Below the pieces are notes generated by a model. It did not search any database and had not been told where the DNA came from. It saw nothing but the letters and a program-made list of their open reading frames with translations. Shown piece after piece: positions 33,678-46,299 of a stretch of 64,000 nucleotides of DNA. The DNA comes from Myxococcales bacterium. Lineage in GTDB: Bacteria > Myxococcota_A > Polyangia > Polyangiales > Ga0077539. The position numbers and the translations under genes were made by a program. The stretch lies in contig JAEUKH010000028.1 in assembly GCA_016792845.1 (NCBI GenBank), positions 248,001-312,000 of the forward strand. The letters run 5' to 3'. The stretch's first letter is position 1, and each line of letters opens with the position of its first letter.

Positions 33678-36293
33678 TCAGCGCTCGGTGCTGGCGGTGC
33701 ATCGCAGCGCGACCGATCGTTCGCCCGACCACGCCGTGCCTGCGAGGGCGTCACCGTCGGCCGCGAGCACGAAGGTGCGCACGGGTTCGCGCTCTTCGCG
33801 GCCCTCGGACTCGGCCTCATCGTGCGCCTCACCGGCCGAGAAGCCGGTCACACACGCGCGCCCGGCCCGCAACGCCACCCGCACCTCGGCCTGCCATCGC
33901 CCGCCCTCAAGGAACCACCCTTCGCCGCGCACCACCGGCACGCCCTCGTGCCACCGCAGCGCCCCTTCGGCGTCGCCCTCATCGCGGCCGCACGCGCCCA
34001 AGGGCTGCCCGAACACCTCGGGGCGGAGCACCGTCTCGGGCGCTCCCGGGCCCATCGGATAGAAGCGCAAGGCGCCCCCTGGACCGCCCGCGAAGAGCCC
34101 CCACGCGCCGTGCCATTGACCCGCGGCGGTCTCGCCCGGTTCTGCCCTGAGCACCACCGTCGAGGCGGCCTCGACCCGACGCCCCGCGGCGACCCAACGC
34201 AGCGACACCACCAGCAGATCGCCCATCCGTTGGTCGGCTCGGACGAGGTAGCCCTCGGGCCACGCGCTCGCTTCGACGCCGAGCGGGTCGCGGCGACCCA
34301 GGGCCAGGTCGACGGGCCCGTCGGGGGTCACCAAGAAGTGATCGCAGCCGTTGTCTCCGCACGAGGCCAACAAAGCCGCGGGGCGTGTCGCGCCTTGAAC
34401 GCCGCGAACGTAACGGAGCCCTCCAGGGCGCCCGGGGTGCGCGACGGTCACCTCGCCTCGGAGCGTCTGCCCGTACCACCGCAAGGCCGTCGTGGTCGCG
34501 TTGACGGCGCGCATCGTGAGCGCGTGCCCGCTCACCGCGACGCCGCGGTCGATCTCAGGAGCTCGGCCGACCCGACCCGCGGTGCAGGCCCACGGGCGGG
34601 TGCCGAAGAATCGCGAGACCGCGACCTGAGCGACCGCGGGCACGTCGGCTGCGACGAGCGTTCGGCCCGTCGACCCGTCGGCGTTGAGCCAGCGGCTCGG
34701 GCTCGCGGCGCAGAGCGCGCCGAAGCAACGGAGCCCCGAGAAGGTCTCGGCATCGGCGAGCCGCGTCGGGTGGCCCTCGCCGATGCGCCAGGCGGCTCCG
34801 GAGGCTGCGGTGACGGCGGCGCCGAGGGGGTCGAGCTCGGCGGCGCCGCGGTCTCCGAGCAGGGTGGGCCGCGGCGCACCCGAGGGGCGCGACGTCCAGG
34901 TGCGGGCGCTGAGGTCGAGGGTGTGGACACGCCCCGCCTGACCCGCCTCGATCACCCGGAGCGCCGCGCCGTCGAGGCTCACCGCGACAGGGCCGACGAG
35001 CCCCGCGGGCAAGGCGAAGGTCTGCACCGTCGTGTCGACGAAGACCCCGTGCGCGAGGTCGTCTGAGAGGGCCACCACCCGGCCGCGGTGCATCGCCCTC
35101 GGGCGGGCCCGATGCGGCACGACGAAATCTTCTCGGCGGCCGTCGGCTCCGTACCGACAGAGCGCGCCCTCGGTGGCCTGGGTCTGCTGCGCGCAGGCGC
35201 TCAGCGTCGCGAAGCCCGACGCGGCGTCGTCGAAGACCGTGTCGCCCAGGGGCTCGGCCGCGGCCTCGTCGCGCAAGATGTGCCAACCTGGGTCATTCTC
35301 GCCCCTAAAGAGCAAGACCTCGGCCCAGCCGTTGTGGCGACATCGCGCTGAAATTCCGTTCCATGCGGGGCCGAGACGGCAGTCGGTGCCGGGGGCCGCT
35401 TCGCGTCGGCGAATTGCGCCATCTGGCACATGTCGCCACACGAGGTCGCCGCCCTCGACGCTCACCGCGGTGCGCTGCGAGAGGGCCGCGGTGGCGCCCG
35501 GGCGGAGGTCGAAGGGAGGCCCCGCGAAGGCCGCGTCGAGCCGCGCGCGGGCCGCGCCGACGACCCTGAGCGACGCCCGCGGCGTGAGGGCCTGGGGCAA
35601 GCGTACGGGGCCCGCGGCCGAGAGGCGAAACGTGCCCGCGCTCGACGCCACCAAGGGCCCGTCGGGGTCGCGCCAGAGCGCCCACGCTCGCCCCGATCCG
35701 AGCGAGACGGTGCGCCATGACGCCCCGCTGTCGTCTGATGCGAGGAGCGCCCCGGGCGCGACCACCGCGTAGAGGGTCGGGCCGTCGCCGAGGGCCCCGA
35801 GCACGTCTTCGAGGGGCAAGCGGGCGGGCGCGGCATCGCTCACGCGCCAGGCCGCCCCCGCCGCGTCGAGCACCACCAGCGCGCCCAACGAGTGGGTGCC
35901 CTGGAGCGTGACGTCTTCGCTGTCGTCGAAGCGCCGCGGTCGAAAGGGCAGCGCCGTCACCGCGCGCAGCGGCCCGTCGAAGCGGTCTGCGACGAACACG
36001 CTCCCGTCGGCCGAGACAAACCGCCAACGGCCTGCGGCGTCGACGGCGCTCGCGACGATGGCGTCGGGGGGCACGGGGCCCGCGGCGAGGCGCCCGTTCA
36101 CGGCCCGCATCGCACCCCGCACGACGCGCCCCTCACCGAGGTCGGTGGCCGGCCCGTCTGCGGGGGTCGCGCGAAACACCGCGCCGCTCGGGGCCCCCGG
36201 GCTCGCGCTCGGGTGCCTCCGCAGCGCACGGCGATGACGACAGCCCCAAAGTGACACCAGCGAGGCGAGGGCGAGCAGCCGAAGCGACGACAT
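33678..36293 (-). CDS. Large Asp-box lipoprotein
   Basis: 871 residues. The signal MSSLRLLALASLVSLWGC carries lipobox SLWGC, followed by an Arg/Pro/Ser tether. An Asp-box motif, SDDSGASW, sits near residue 205, and the rest alternates strands and turns in a pattern suggesting propeller blades (for example FRATPADGPATDLGEGRVV, LVVLDAAGAAWRVSDAA, WALWRDPDGPLVASSAGTFR). Cys pairs such as CRLGPAWNGISARC suggest extracytoplasmic disulfides. It resembles the lipoprotein at 6117-7439 in layout but is twice as long. It lies 132 bases downstream of a Ser/Thr kinase gene on the same strand. No enzyme active site recognised. Confidence 0.82.
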   Translation of the reverse strand: MSSLRLLALASLVSLWGCRHRRALRRHPSASPGAPSGAVFRATPADGPATDLGEGRVVRGAMRAVNGRLAAGPVPPDAIVASAVDAAGRWRFVSADGSVFVADRFDGPLRAVTALPFRPRRFDDSEDVTLQGTHSLGALVVLDAAGAAWRVSDAAPARLPLEDVLGALGDGPTLYAVVAPGALLASDDSGASWRTVSLGSGRAWALWRDPDGPLVASSAGTFRLSAAGPVRLPQALTPRASLRVVGAARARLDAAFAGPPFDLRPGATAALSQRTAVSVEGGDLVWRHVPDGAIRRREAAPGTDCRLGPAWNGISARCRHNGWAEVLLFRGENDPGWHILRDEAAAEPLGDTVFDDAASGFATLSACAQQTQATEGALCRYGADGRREDFVVPHRARPRAMHRGRVVALSDDLAHGVFVDTTVQTFALPAGLVGPVAVSLDGAALRVIEAGQAGRVHTLDLSARTWTSRPSGAPRPTLLGDRGAAELDPLGAAVTAASGAAWRIGEGHPTRLADAETFSGLRCFGALCAASPSRWLNADGSTGRTLVAADVPAVAQVAVSRFFGTRPWACTAGRVGRAPEIDRGVAVSGHALTMRAVNATTTALRWYGQTLRGEVTVAHPGRPGGLRYVRGVQGATRPAALLASCGDNGCDHFLVTPDGPVDLALGRRDPLGVEASAWPEGYLVRADQRMGDLLVVSLRWVAAGRRVEAASTVVLRAEPGETAAGQWHGAWGLFAGGPGGALRFYPMGPGAPETVLRPEVFGQPLGACGRDEGDAEGALRWHEGVPVVRGEGWFLEGGRWQAEVRVALRAGRACVTGFSAGEAHDEAESEGREEREPVRTFVLAADGDALAGTAWSGERSVALRCTASTER

Positions 36294-36425
36294 CGCCGCC
36301 GAGGGTGGCGACGATGCCCGCGGCTTGCAAGCCGAGAGTCTCGCGACCGAGGGGCGCCGCGTCGGCGTCGAATCGTGTGCACTGAAGGGGCAGCGCGCGG
36401 GCCCGGCGAGGGGGGCGGCGGGGCG

Positions 36426-38060
36426 CTACGGCGGCTCGTTTGGGGCGGCGGCGGCGGCGGGGGTGAGGTTCCACGTCCAGTCGATGCGCTGCTCGCGGGC
36501 GTTGAAGCGGGGGAGGCGCTCTTCGGCGAGGTTGCGGGCGACGCAGGCCGCGACCGAGGTGCGCGCGAGGCTGCCCCCGACGCTCACCTCGTGCACGGCG
36601 CCGTCACCGCGAACGCGCAGGCTGACCGGCACGGCGCCGAACCAGTTCGCACCCACACAAGCGCGCACGAGGCTCTGCCAGCCGGGTAAGATCATCCTGA
36701 GCTGAGAGTTGCTGAGCCGCTCGGGCACCCGATGGTTCGCCTCCGAACGAACCAGCGCGCGGGCCTCGCTGAGGTCTGCCGCCACCGGCGCGGTGGGTCG
36801 CAAGCGCGGGCTTGTCTCGGCATCGCGCGCGCCGCCGTCGCCGAGCCGAACGGTCTCGTTCGGGGACTGCGCGATCGCCGGGGTCGCGATCGTTCGGTAT
36901 GCGAACCATGCTCCGGCCCCGAGCGCGGCGAGGGCGCCGAGGGTGGCCACCGCCGGGCCGAAGAGGCGGCGCCGAGGCGGCGGCAGGACCATCGGCGGCT
37001 CGGCCAGCACCGACGGCGCCTCGGGCTCGGTCAGGGGCAGCGTGGCCCCGAGTTGGACCGAGGGCGCGGGGGGCGAATGCGCCGCGTGGGCCGGGGCGAG
37101 GGCCGTCTCGATGGTGTCGGGCCCGCCCGCCAGCACGGCCCGCTCGGTGCCGTCAGGCAGGGTGTCGAGCGCCTCGCGGGCCGCGTCGAGCCGCGCGAGC
37201 GCCTCGGCCATGAGGTGCATCGACCCGAAGCGACCCGCCAGATCGCGGGTGAGGGCCCGATGCACGAGCTCGACCAGGGCCGGCGGCAGACCGTCGACGA
37301 GGCTGTCGAGCCGCGGCGGCGTCTCGTGGGCGATGGCCACGATGACCACGTTGTAGTTCGGCCCGATGAAGGGGCGCCGCCCCGCGAGGAGCTCGTACAT
37401 CACCACGCCGAGGGCCCACACGTCGCTCCGGCCGTCGAGGTGCGTCGAGCCGCGGGCCTGCTCGGGTGACATGTAGTCGGGCGTGCCGAGGAGTGCCCCG
37501 TCTTGGGTGAGGGGCTCGCCGTCGCGCTCGTCGAGGCGCTTCGAGATGCCGAAATCGATGAGCTTCGGCGTCACACGACCTTGGGCGTCGCGCGCGAGGA
37601 AGATGTTTCCGGGCTTGAGGTCGCGGTGCACGATGCCCGCGGCGTGGGCGACCACCAAGGCCCGCGCGACGGGCAAGATCACCGACACACACTGTGCTGC
37701 GGTGAGACGGGTGCCCGAACCAATCCGCGCCCGAAGGTCAGCCCCTTCGAGGAACTCCTGCACCAGGTAGAGCGCCCCGGTGGCCGGGTCTACGCCCGCG
37801 TCGAGCACTGCCACGATGTTCGGGTGCGACAGACCCCGCGCGGTCTGGGCCTCGCGAAGAAATCGTTCGGGCACCGTACGACCGGCCTGGGCGTCGACGA
37901 GCAGGAGCTTCACCGCCACCCGGGCGCGAGTCACCGTGTTCTCGGCCTCAAAGACCGCCGCGTGCCCGCCGACCCCCACCACCCGGTGCAAGAGGTACCG
38001 ACCGCCGAGGGTGCGCCCGACCCAGCCCACCGCGGCCTGGCGGCGCTCGGTGACCCTCAT
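36426..38060 (-). CDS. Ser/Thr protein kinase with transmembrane helix and TonB-like C-terminus
   Basis: 544 residues. The kinase domain has K51 (VAVKLLL), HRD at 145-147 (HRDLKPGN), DFG at 169-171 and APE-type MSPEQARG, so it should be active. The glycine loop VVGVGGHAAVFEA is slightly unusual. One membrane helix (about 366-388, LFGPAVATLGALAALGAGAWF) places a C-terminal domain outside the cytoplasm. That domain (LSNSQLRMILPGWQSLVRAC, VSLRVRGDGAVHEVSVGG, CVARNLAEERLPRF) resembles the AgmX/PglI-type or TonB-like C-terminal modules common in myxobacteria. The ATG overlaps the stop of the pseudokinase gene (ATGA). The longer upstream frame overlaps that gene and is rejected. Confidence 0.92.
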   Translation of the reverse strand: MRVTERRQAAVGWVGRTLGGRYLLHRVVGVGGHAAVFEAENTVTRARVAVKLLLVDAQAGRTVPERFLREAQTARGLSHPNIVAVLDAGVDPATGALYLVQEFLEGADLRARIGSGTRLTAAQCVSVILPVARALVVAHAAGIVHRDLKPGNIFLARDAQGRVTPKLIDFGISKRLDERDGEPLTQDGALLGTPDYMSPEQARGSTHLDGRSDVWALGVVMYELLAGRRPFIGPNYNVVIVAIAHETPPRLDSLVDGLPPALVELVHRALTRDLAGRFGSMHLMAEALARLDAAREALDTLPDGTERAVLAGGPDTIETALAPAHAAHSPPAPSVQLGATLPLTEPEAPSVLAEPPMVLPPPRRRLFGPAVATLGALAALGAGAWFAYRTIATPAIAQSPNETVRLGDGGARDAETSPRLRPTAPVAADLSEARALVRSEANHRVPERLSNSQLRMILPGWQSLVRACVGANWFGAVPVSLRVRGDGAVHEVSVGGSLARTSVAACVARNLAEERLPRFNAREQRIDWTWNLTPAAAAAPNEPP

Positions 38061-40204
38061 CGCCCGCTCCCCTGAAGCGAGACGCCCAACACGAAGGCCG
38101 TCACCGCGAGCACGAGGCCGACCGCGATGAGGGCGACGCGCTTCCACCCGAGACCCGAGGGCGTTTCGGGCTGGGCGAGGGCGACGAACTGCATGGGCAC
38201 CATCGGCGGCGCCTCGTGGAGGGCCCGCGCGGTCATTCCTTGAACGGGCACGGTGTACGACCCGTCGAAGGGCCCCGCTGCCCCCATCGGGCCCGCCAGG
38301 GGCTGCCACGGCGGCGTCGAGAGCGAGGGCCCCGCCGCGTTCACGGCGACATACGGGAGCTCGCCGCTTGGGGCGCCCTCCCAGGGTGAGGCGCCGGGCA
38401 TCACGGCGGCGACGGGGTGGGGGGGCTGGATGGGCGTGCCGTCGAAAGGGGTGGGGCGTGCGACGGGGGGGCGCGGCATCTGCGGGTGGCCGATCGGAAG
38501 CGGCTCCGGCGGCGTGTGCGGCGGGGCGCTTCGGGGCGCTGACGGCGTCGCCGCGTCTTGGGGAGGCGCTGGGTCGGCCGAGAGTCGGGCCCCGAGCCTC
38601 GTGGCGCCGAGCTGCATCGCATCGCGGGGCGTGCTCTCGCGGGTCGCCTCGACGTCGGCCAGGGTGGCGGGCTCGTCGTGCTGAACGGTCTTGTCGGCGA
38701 ACTCAGCGGGCACGAACATCTCGCCCTGGGTGCGCTCGGCCTCGTCGACGGTGAACGGCTCGGCCTCGAAGGGCGACGCGACGAGGGCGGTGCTCTCGGC
38801 CTCATCGAGCGAGACCACCGCGGGGTGCGGCGCGGGGGCCGGGCTCGGCGGCGCGGCCAGCACCGTGTCGGCTCGCAGCGGGTTCACCCTCGGCGGCGGG
38901 GGGCTCTGGCTGGGCGGCGCCTCTCCGAAGCGAGACTCGGCCATCACGGTCTGGGCGCGAAGGGCGCTCGGCGCGACCGTCGGAGGCTTCGAGGGCGAGG
39001 GCTGCGACGGCGGCGGCGCGCTCACGAGGCGGGCGAGCGGGCGCGGCGCGAGGGGGGCCCCGAGGCCCGGCAGCGACGGCATCGCGGCGGTGCGCTCGGC
39101 GCTGGTCAGCGGCACGAGCGGCGGCGCCGGGGCGCCGGGTGAGGCGAAGGGGTCGTTCGATGACCAAACGACCTCGGCCGGGTCGACCGCGCGCGGCGCT
39201 GCGCTGACCCCGAGGGGGCGCCCGAGGCCGGGCAGAGAAGGCAGCTGGAGCGGGGCCCCGGGGCTCTCGGCGGGGCCGGGCGGGGTCGGCTGCGGCGCGG
39301 CGACGGGGTCGATCGTTCGCATCCGAACGACCTCGCGCTCGGCGCCCCAGGTGATCGCGCGGAGGCGCCCCCGCAGCGCCTCTGCGTCACCCGGACGGTC
39401 GCCCGGCTGTCGGGCGAGCCCCGCGCAGAGGAGGTCGATGAAGAGGGCATCGGCGTCGCTCCGAAAGGCTGCGAGGGCCGCCCGGAGCTCGCCCTCGCGT
39501 TGGGTGACGAACTGCGCCCAGGAGCGCCCCTGACGCGGCGTGAGGGCCTCGGGCGCCACCATCGCGAGGGCCAACACCGAGAGGGCGAAGACGTCGCTCT
39601 GCGGCCCACGCGGGGCGCCACGGAGGAGCTCCGGCGCGGTCACCGAGGCGAGGCTCGCATCGGCGGTGGGCCCGCTCAGCGTGCGCTCGTCGACGACGCC
39701 GGGGTCGAGCACCTTGAGGCTCCCCGGGTCGCCCTCGGGGCCGATGCGCACGGCGTCGACCGAGAGGCCGCCGTGAACCATCGGGCGCGGCGCGCGGTGC
39801 AGCGCCCCGATCCCTGCGGCCAGCGCGTCGACGAGGCGCCCCGCGTAAACAAGCGGAGGCAGGCCCTCAGCCCGCCGCCGGGTGAGCCACGCGCCGAGGG
39901 CCTCGCCGGGGTGATCGGGGTAGACCCACCACACGGCGTCGCGCGAGACGCCGCGGTCGAGGAGCGGCAAGACGTTCGGGTGCTCGACGAGGGCGAGGTC
40001 GTCGCCGGCCCGCTCGAGCTGCGCGGCGCGGAGGGCGCTGCGGGCGCCCACGGTGGCGAAGAATTTCACCACCACGCCGCGGTCGGCCTCGCGGTCGTGG
40101 GCCGACCACGCCTCGCCGAGCCCGTACCCTGAGCGCGGCGCTTCGAGGCGGTATCGGTCTGCGAGGGTGGCTCCGGGGTGACGGGCGCTGTCGACTGTGG
40201 CCAC
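38057..40204 (-). CDS. Membrane-anchored pseudokinase with Pro-rich linker
   Basis: 715 residues. Residues about 12-270 follow the protein-kinase fold. The VAIK-type Lys is kept (K47, GVVVKFF), but the catalytic HRD is HGG (144-146, MVHGGLSVDAVRI) and the DFG is DPG (167-169, VLDPGVV). The glycine loop is degenerate (RSGYGLGEAWSAH). Loss of the catalytic Asp makes phosphotransfer unlikely; a regulatory or scaffolding role is inferred. A long Pro/Ala/Ser linker (about 275-680) ends in one membrane helix (VALIAVGLVLAVTAFVLGVSL). The GTG start at 40204 has AAAGG nine bases upstream. It is 31 bases after the mutase gene and translationally coupled to the active kinase downstream. Confidence 0.85.
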   Translation of the reverse strand: MATVDSARHPGATLADRYRLEAPRSGYGLGEAWSAHDREADRGVVVKFFATVGARSALRAAQLERAGDDLALVEHPNVLPLLDRGVSRDAVWWVYPDHPGEALGAWLTRRRAEGLPPLVYAGRLVDALAAGIGALHRAPRPMVHGGLSVDAVRIGPEGDPGSLKVLDPGVVDERTLSGPTADASLASVTAPELLRGAPRGPQSDVFALSVLALAMVAPEALTPRQGRSWAQFVTQREGELRAALAAFRSDADALFIDLLCAGLARQPGDRPGDAEALRGRLRAITWGAEREVVRMRTIDPVAAPQPTPPGPAESPGAPLQLPSLPGLGRPLGVSAAPRAVDPAEVVWSSNDPFASPGAPAPPLVPLTSAERTAAMPSLPGLGAPLAPRPLARLVSAPPPSQPSPSKPPTVAPSALRAQTVMAESRFGEAPPSQSPPPPRVNPLRADTVLAAPPSPAPAPHPAVVSLDEAESTALVASPFEAEPFTVDEAERTQGEMFVPAEFADKTVQHDEPATLADVEATRESTPRDAMQLGATRLGARLSADPAPPQDAATPSAPRSAPPHTPPEPLPIGHPQMPRPPVARPTPFDGTPIQPPHPVAAVMPGASPWEGAPSGELPYVAVNAAGPSLSTPPWQPLAGPMGAAGPFDGSYTVPVQGMTARALHEAPPMVPMQFVALAQPETPSGLGWKRVALIAVGLVLAVTAFVLGVSLQGSGR

Positions 40205-40235
40205 GCGAGAGCCTTTCAGAGGTGGGGGGCGAGGC

Positions 40236-41987
<1,752 letters not shown>

Positions 41988-42035
41988 GACTGGGGCCGAC
42001 TCTGGCACGCCCGCCCCGACCCCATCAAGCGCGTC

Positions 42036-42452
42036 TCAGCGCCGCATCACGCAGCTCTGCGCCGCCGTGTAGAGCCCTGCACACGACGGAAACTCAAAAC
42101 TCCCCATACATTGGATCGTCGTCGCCCCCGCCGTGCACCGCAGAAGATCGTCGAGGGCCCCCGCGCAGTTGGGCGGGTATCCGTTGAAGTTCTGCTCGCA
42201 CCGGGTCAGGCACGCCTGGTACGCGGGGTTGCCGCACCCCGGCGTCGGAGGCAGGCGCCCGCAGAGGGCGTTGCAGCTGAAGGGCATCCGCGCCGCGTCG
42301 GGCATCATCATCGCGCCGTCTGGGCCCGGCGTCGCGCCCGCGTCTGCGGCGGCCCCGGCGTCGTCGCGCTCGCCGGTGTAGCGGACGTACGAGCTGCACC
42401 CGAGCCCCGCGCAGAGCGCCAAAACCGCGGTCAAGAGGGCGTTCGGGTTCAT
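42036..42452 (-). CDS. Small Cys-rich lipoprotein
   Basis: 138 residues. The signal MNPNALLTAVLALCAGLGC ends in lipobox AGLGC. An Asp/Ala tether (DDAGAAADAGA) follows, then a compact domain with eight or more cysteines (SCNALCGRLPPTPGCG, CLTRCEQNF, NCAGALDDLLRC, CMGSFEFPSC). Last gene of the kinase/TPR operon, starting one base past the previous stop. Function unknown. Confidence 0.8.
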   Translation of the reverse strand: MNPNALLTAVLALCAGLGCSSYVRYTGERDDAGAAADAGATPGPDGAMMMPDAARMPFSCNALCGRLPPTPGCGNPAYQACLTRCEQNFNGYPPNCAGALDDLLRCTAGATTIQCMGSFEFPSCAGLYTAAQSCVMRR

Positions 42453-42453
42453 G

Positions 42454-43516
42454 TCAGAAGCTCCCCGCACAGACCACCGAGGCCCCCGCGCCGGGCCCGC
42501 ACGAGAGCGCGCTGTGTCGCGGCGGCGCGGCCGCGCGGGCGAGCGAGAGGGCCCCCGCCACGCTGCCCGCGACGCCCACCACGGCGCCGACGATCGAGAC
42601 CGCCGTGGCGGCTTCGCCGCGGTCGTAGTACCCCTGGCAGACCCCCGAGCCGATGACGAGGTCGCGGTCGTCGTCGCGCTGGCATCCGGCGCTGTTGAAC
42701 TCGTTGACCGCGCTCTCGCGCATGCCGAGCGCGATGGCCGCGGTCAGAAAGCCAGCGCCGCCTGCGACGAAGGCCCCGACGGCGAGTCCGTTCCACCGGT
42801 CGCGATGGGCGGTGGCGGCGCGGCGCGCTTCGACCCCTGCGAACGGCGCCCCGAGCGCCCCTTCGAGCATCGCGGGCGGGATCACCGTGGGCGGCAACAC
42901 CGCGGTCGTCGTCGGATTGGGCGTCACCGCGGGCGCCGCTTCGGGCGTCACCTGGGCGGGCGGCGCTTCGATCTCTGGCCCGAGCTCGACGTCGATGGCG
43001 GTGACACCCGGGCCCGGACGCACCACGACCTGGCGGCGAGAGACGGCCCTGCGCGGGGCGCGAATCTCAAGCTCGATCACCCCGGCGACCACGCGGAGCG
43101 GGCGCTCAATGGGCGTGACGGCGAGGCGCTGCCCTGACGAGAAGACCTCAGAGCCAGGCACGTTGGTCACCACCGTGAGCCCGCCGACGTGCTCTCGCAC
43201 CTGCCCGAAGGCCTGCTCAAGGCTCGCGCGGTTCTGGCTCACCCAAGCGTCGTCGGTGCCGAGGGCGCGGCCGAGGTGCTGCTCTGCCTCGACCCAACGC
43301 CCGAGCACCGCTTCGGCGAGGGCCATGCGGGCGAGGGCCCGCACTTCGCCGGTGCGCTCGTAGAGCCCGCGAAAGACCGTCAGCGCCTCGTCGTCTCGGT
43401 GCGCGTTGCGGAGCGCCACGCCGCGCTGATGCTCGGCCTCGATGTCGACGCTCTGGGCCCCTGAGACCCGCGCAAAGCACAACATCGCAAGGGCCACGAG
43501 AGGGCCCGCACGGCGG

Positions 43517-43524
<8 letters not shown>
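42454..43524 (-). CDS. TPR protein with PEGA-like domain and membrane segments
   Basis: 356 residues. The signal (MCDRRAGPLVALAMLCFARVSGAQS) is Sec-type. A TPR-like helical region (AEHQRGVALRNAHRDDEALTVFRGLYER, LARMALAEAVLGRWVEAEQHL) leads into a PEGA-like strand module (GLTVVTNVPGSEVFSSGQRLAVTPIERPLRVVAG). A Pro/Ala linker is followed by two hydrophobic segments (LAVGAFVAGGAGFLTAAIALGM, AVSIVGAVVGVAGSVAGALSL). Such TPR-PEGA proteins are common next to Ser/Thr kinases in myxobacteria. Its start overlaps the end of the upstream kinase gene by 8 bases, indicating co-expression. Confidence 0.85.
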
Positions 43525-44974
<1,450 letters not shown>

Positions 44975-45050
44975 GCGAGCGATGAATCCCAGCGCCGAGC
45001 ATACCACGACCTGCACAGCGCGCCGCGCGCCCTCGCCGCACCCCTCACAT

Positions 45051-46229
45051 TCAGCGCGAAGTCGCGAGAAACACAGAGAGATCGCAGGGGCCGATGGCCG
45101 CCGTCACGTCGGCCACCACGGTCTCGGCGGGGGTGTCAAAGAGCGCCGCGTCGGGCACCGTGGCGGGGTGGGCGGCGCGCAAGAGGAGGTATCGGGCTTC
45201 GAGGTCGCAGAGCCCCGAGAGTACGCCGCGGAGCATCGGCGCGGCCGACAAGGGCATCGGGCCCCATGTGCTGCCGGTCGAGCCTGCGAGCACGAAGCCC
45301 GCGCCGCAAGGGTAGTCGACCAGCGAGAGCCGCAGCCGCGCGAGGCTCGCCCCACCCGGAACGCTCACCCAGCCCACCCCCAGCACCGCCAGCGAGGCGA
45401 GGCCCAGCGCCGTCGAGGCCGCCGCCCCGGCGACGTTGCGCCCGCCCGCCCCGAGGTTGAATTCGTAGTGCTCGGCGTATCCGTCGTGCCACGGGCCCTG
45501 CGCGGCCCCGAGCGCCCCCCTCAGGGCTTCGCCGAGAATCGACCGCGGCAGCACGCTGAGCCACGCGCCTTGGTGCTGCGCGCGCCCGCCCACCCGCGTC
45601 GCGTCGAAGAGCTGAACCCGCCGCAGGAGGTCACCGGCCTCGGCCGGCCGCAAGACGCCGCGGGCGTACTGCGCGTCGATGAGCTGGGCGAGGAGGTAGA
45701 GCCGCGGGTCGCCGCTGACGAGCCTTTGGGCGACCCCGCGGGCGCCCACCGCGTCATGGTCGTGGGTCGTGAGCTCGGCCGTGCCGAGCGTGCGCTGTGC
45801 GGGGGGCGCGACGGCGAGGCTGTGAAAGAGCCGCGTGAGGCTGTCGCCGAACATCGGGATCTTGCGCTGCAGCGGGCCCGAAAAGACCGTAACCGCGTTG
45901 GTGAGGAGCCCGCCCTCGTGGGCGGCTCCGGTGACCGCAGACCAGGCGATGTCGACGGGGTGATGGTCGAGCGAGAGGCCGATGTTGACCACGGCGATGC
46001 GGCCCACGACCCTGCGGTCGGTGACGAGCAGCCCGGCGTGCGCGCCCTGCGCCCGCCCGCGCTCGGGGAAGTCGAAGTGCAGCACCCCGACGAGCTGCTC
46101 GCCCTCGTGCCAGGCCCCGCCGACCTGGGTCTCGGCGTTCAGCGTCCACGCGGTTTGGGTGACCTGGTGCGGGGGCACGACGTGGGCGCCGACGAGGTTC
46201 TGACGAAGGTGCGCGATCCAGGGGTGCAT
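45051..46229 (-). CDS. Hypothetical protein with one hydrophobic segment
   Basis: 392 residues from the ATG that opens MHPWIAHLRQNLVGAHVV; the open frame reaches 65 codons further but would overlap the Cys-repeat gene. The first half is strand-rich (GEQLVGVLHFDFPER, AHAGLLVTDRRVVGRIAVVNI), suggesting a PH-like or lipocalin-like fold. A hydrophobic stretch in the second half (AAASTALGLASLAVLGVGWVSV) could be a membrane segment. No family recognised. It lies immediately upstream of the kinase operon on the same strand, with 76 bases between. Confidence 0.65.
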   Translation of the reverse strand: MHPWIAHLRQNLVGAHVVPPHQVTQTAWTLNAETQVGGAWHEGEQLVGVLHFDFPERGRAQGAHAGLLVTDRRVVGRIAVVNIGLSLDHHPVDIAWSAVTGAAHEGGLLTNAVTVFSGPLQRKIPMFGDSLTRLFHSLAVAPPAQRTLGTAELTTHDHDAVGARGVAQRLVSGDPRLYLLAQLIDAQYARGVLRPAEAGDLLRRVQLFDATRVGGRAQHQGAWLSVLPRSILGEALRGALGAAQGPWHDGYAEHYEFNLGAGGRNVAGAAASTALGLASLAVLGVGWVSVPGGASLARLRLSLVDYPCGAGFVLAGSTGSTWGPMPLSAAPMLRGVLSGLCDLEARYLLLRAAHPATVPDAALFDTPAETVVADVTAAIGPCDLSVFLATSR

Positions 46230-46299
46230 GCCGCGGGGCGATGTTGCCTTGTCGACCGCGGTGCTGTCACCCTCGGGGCGTTCGCGCGATGCGGTTCTC

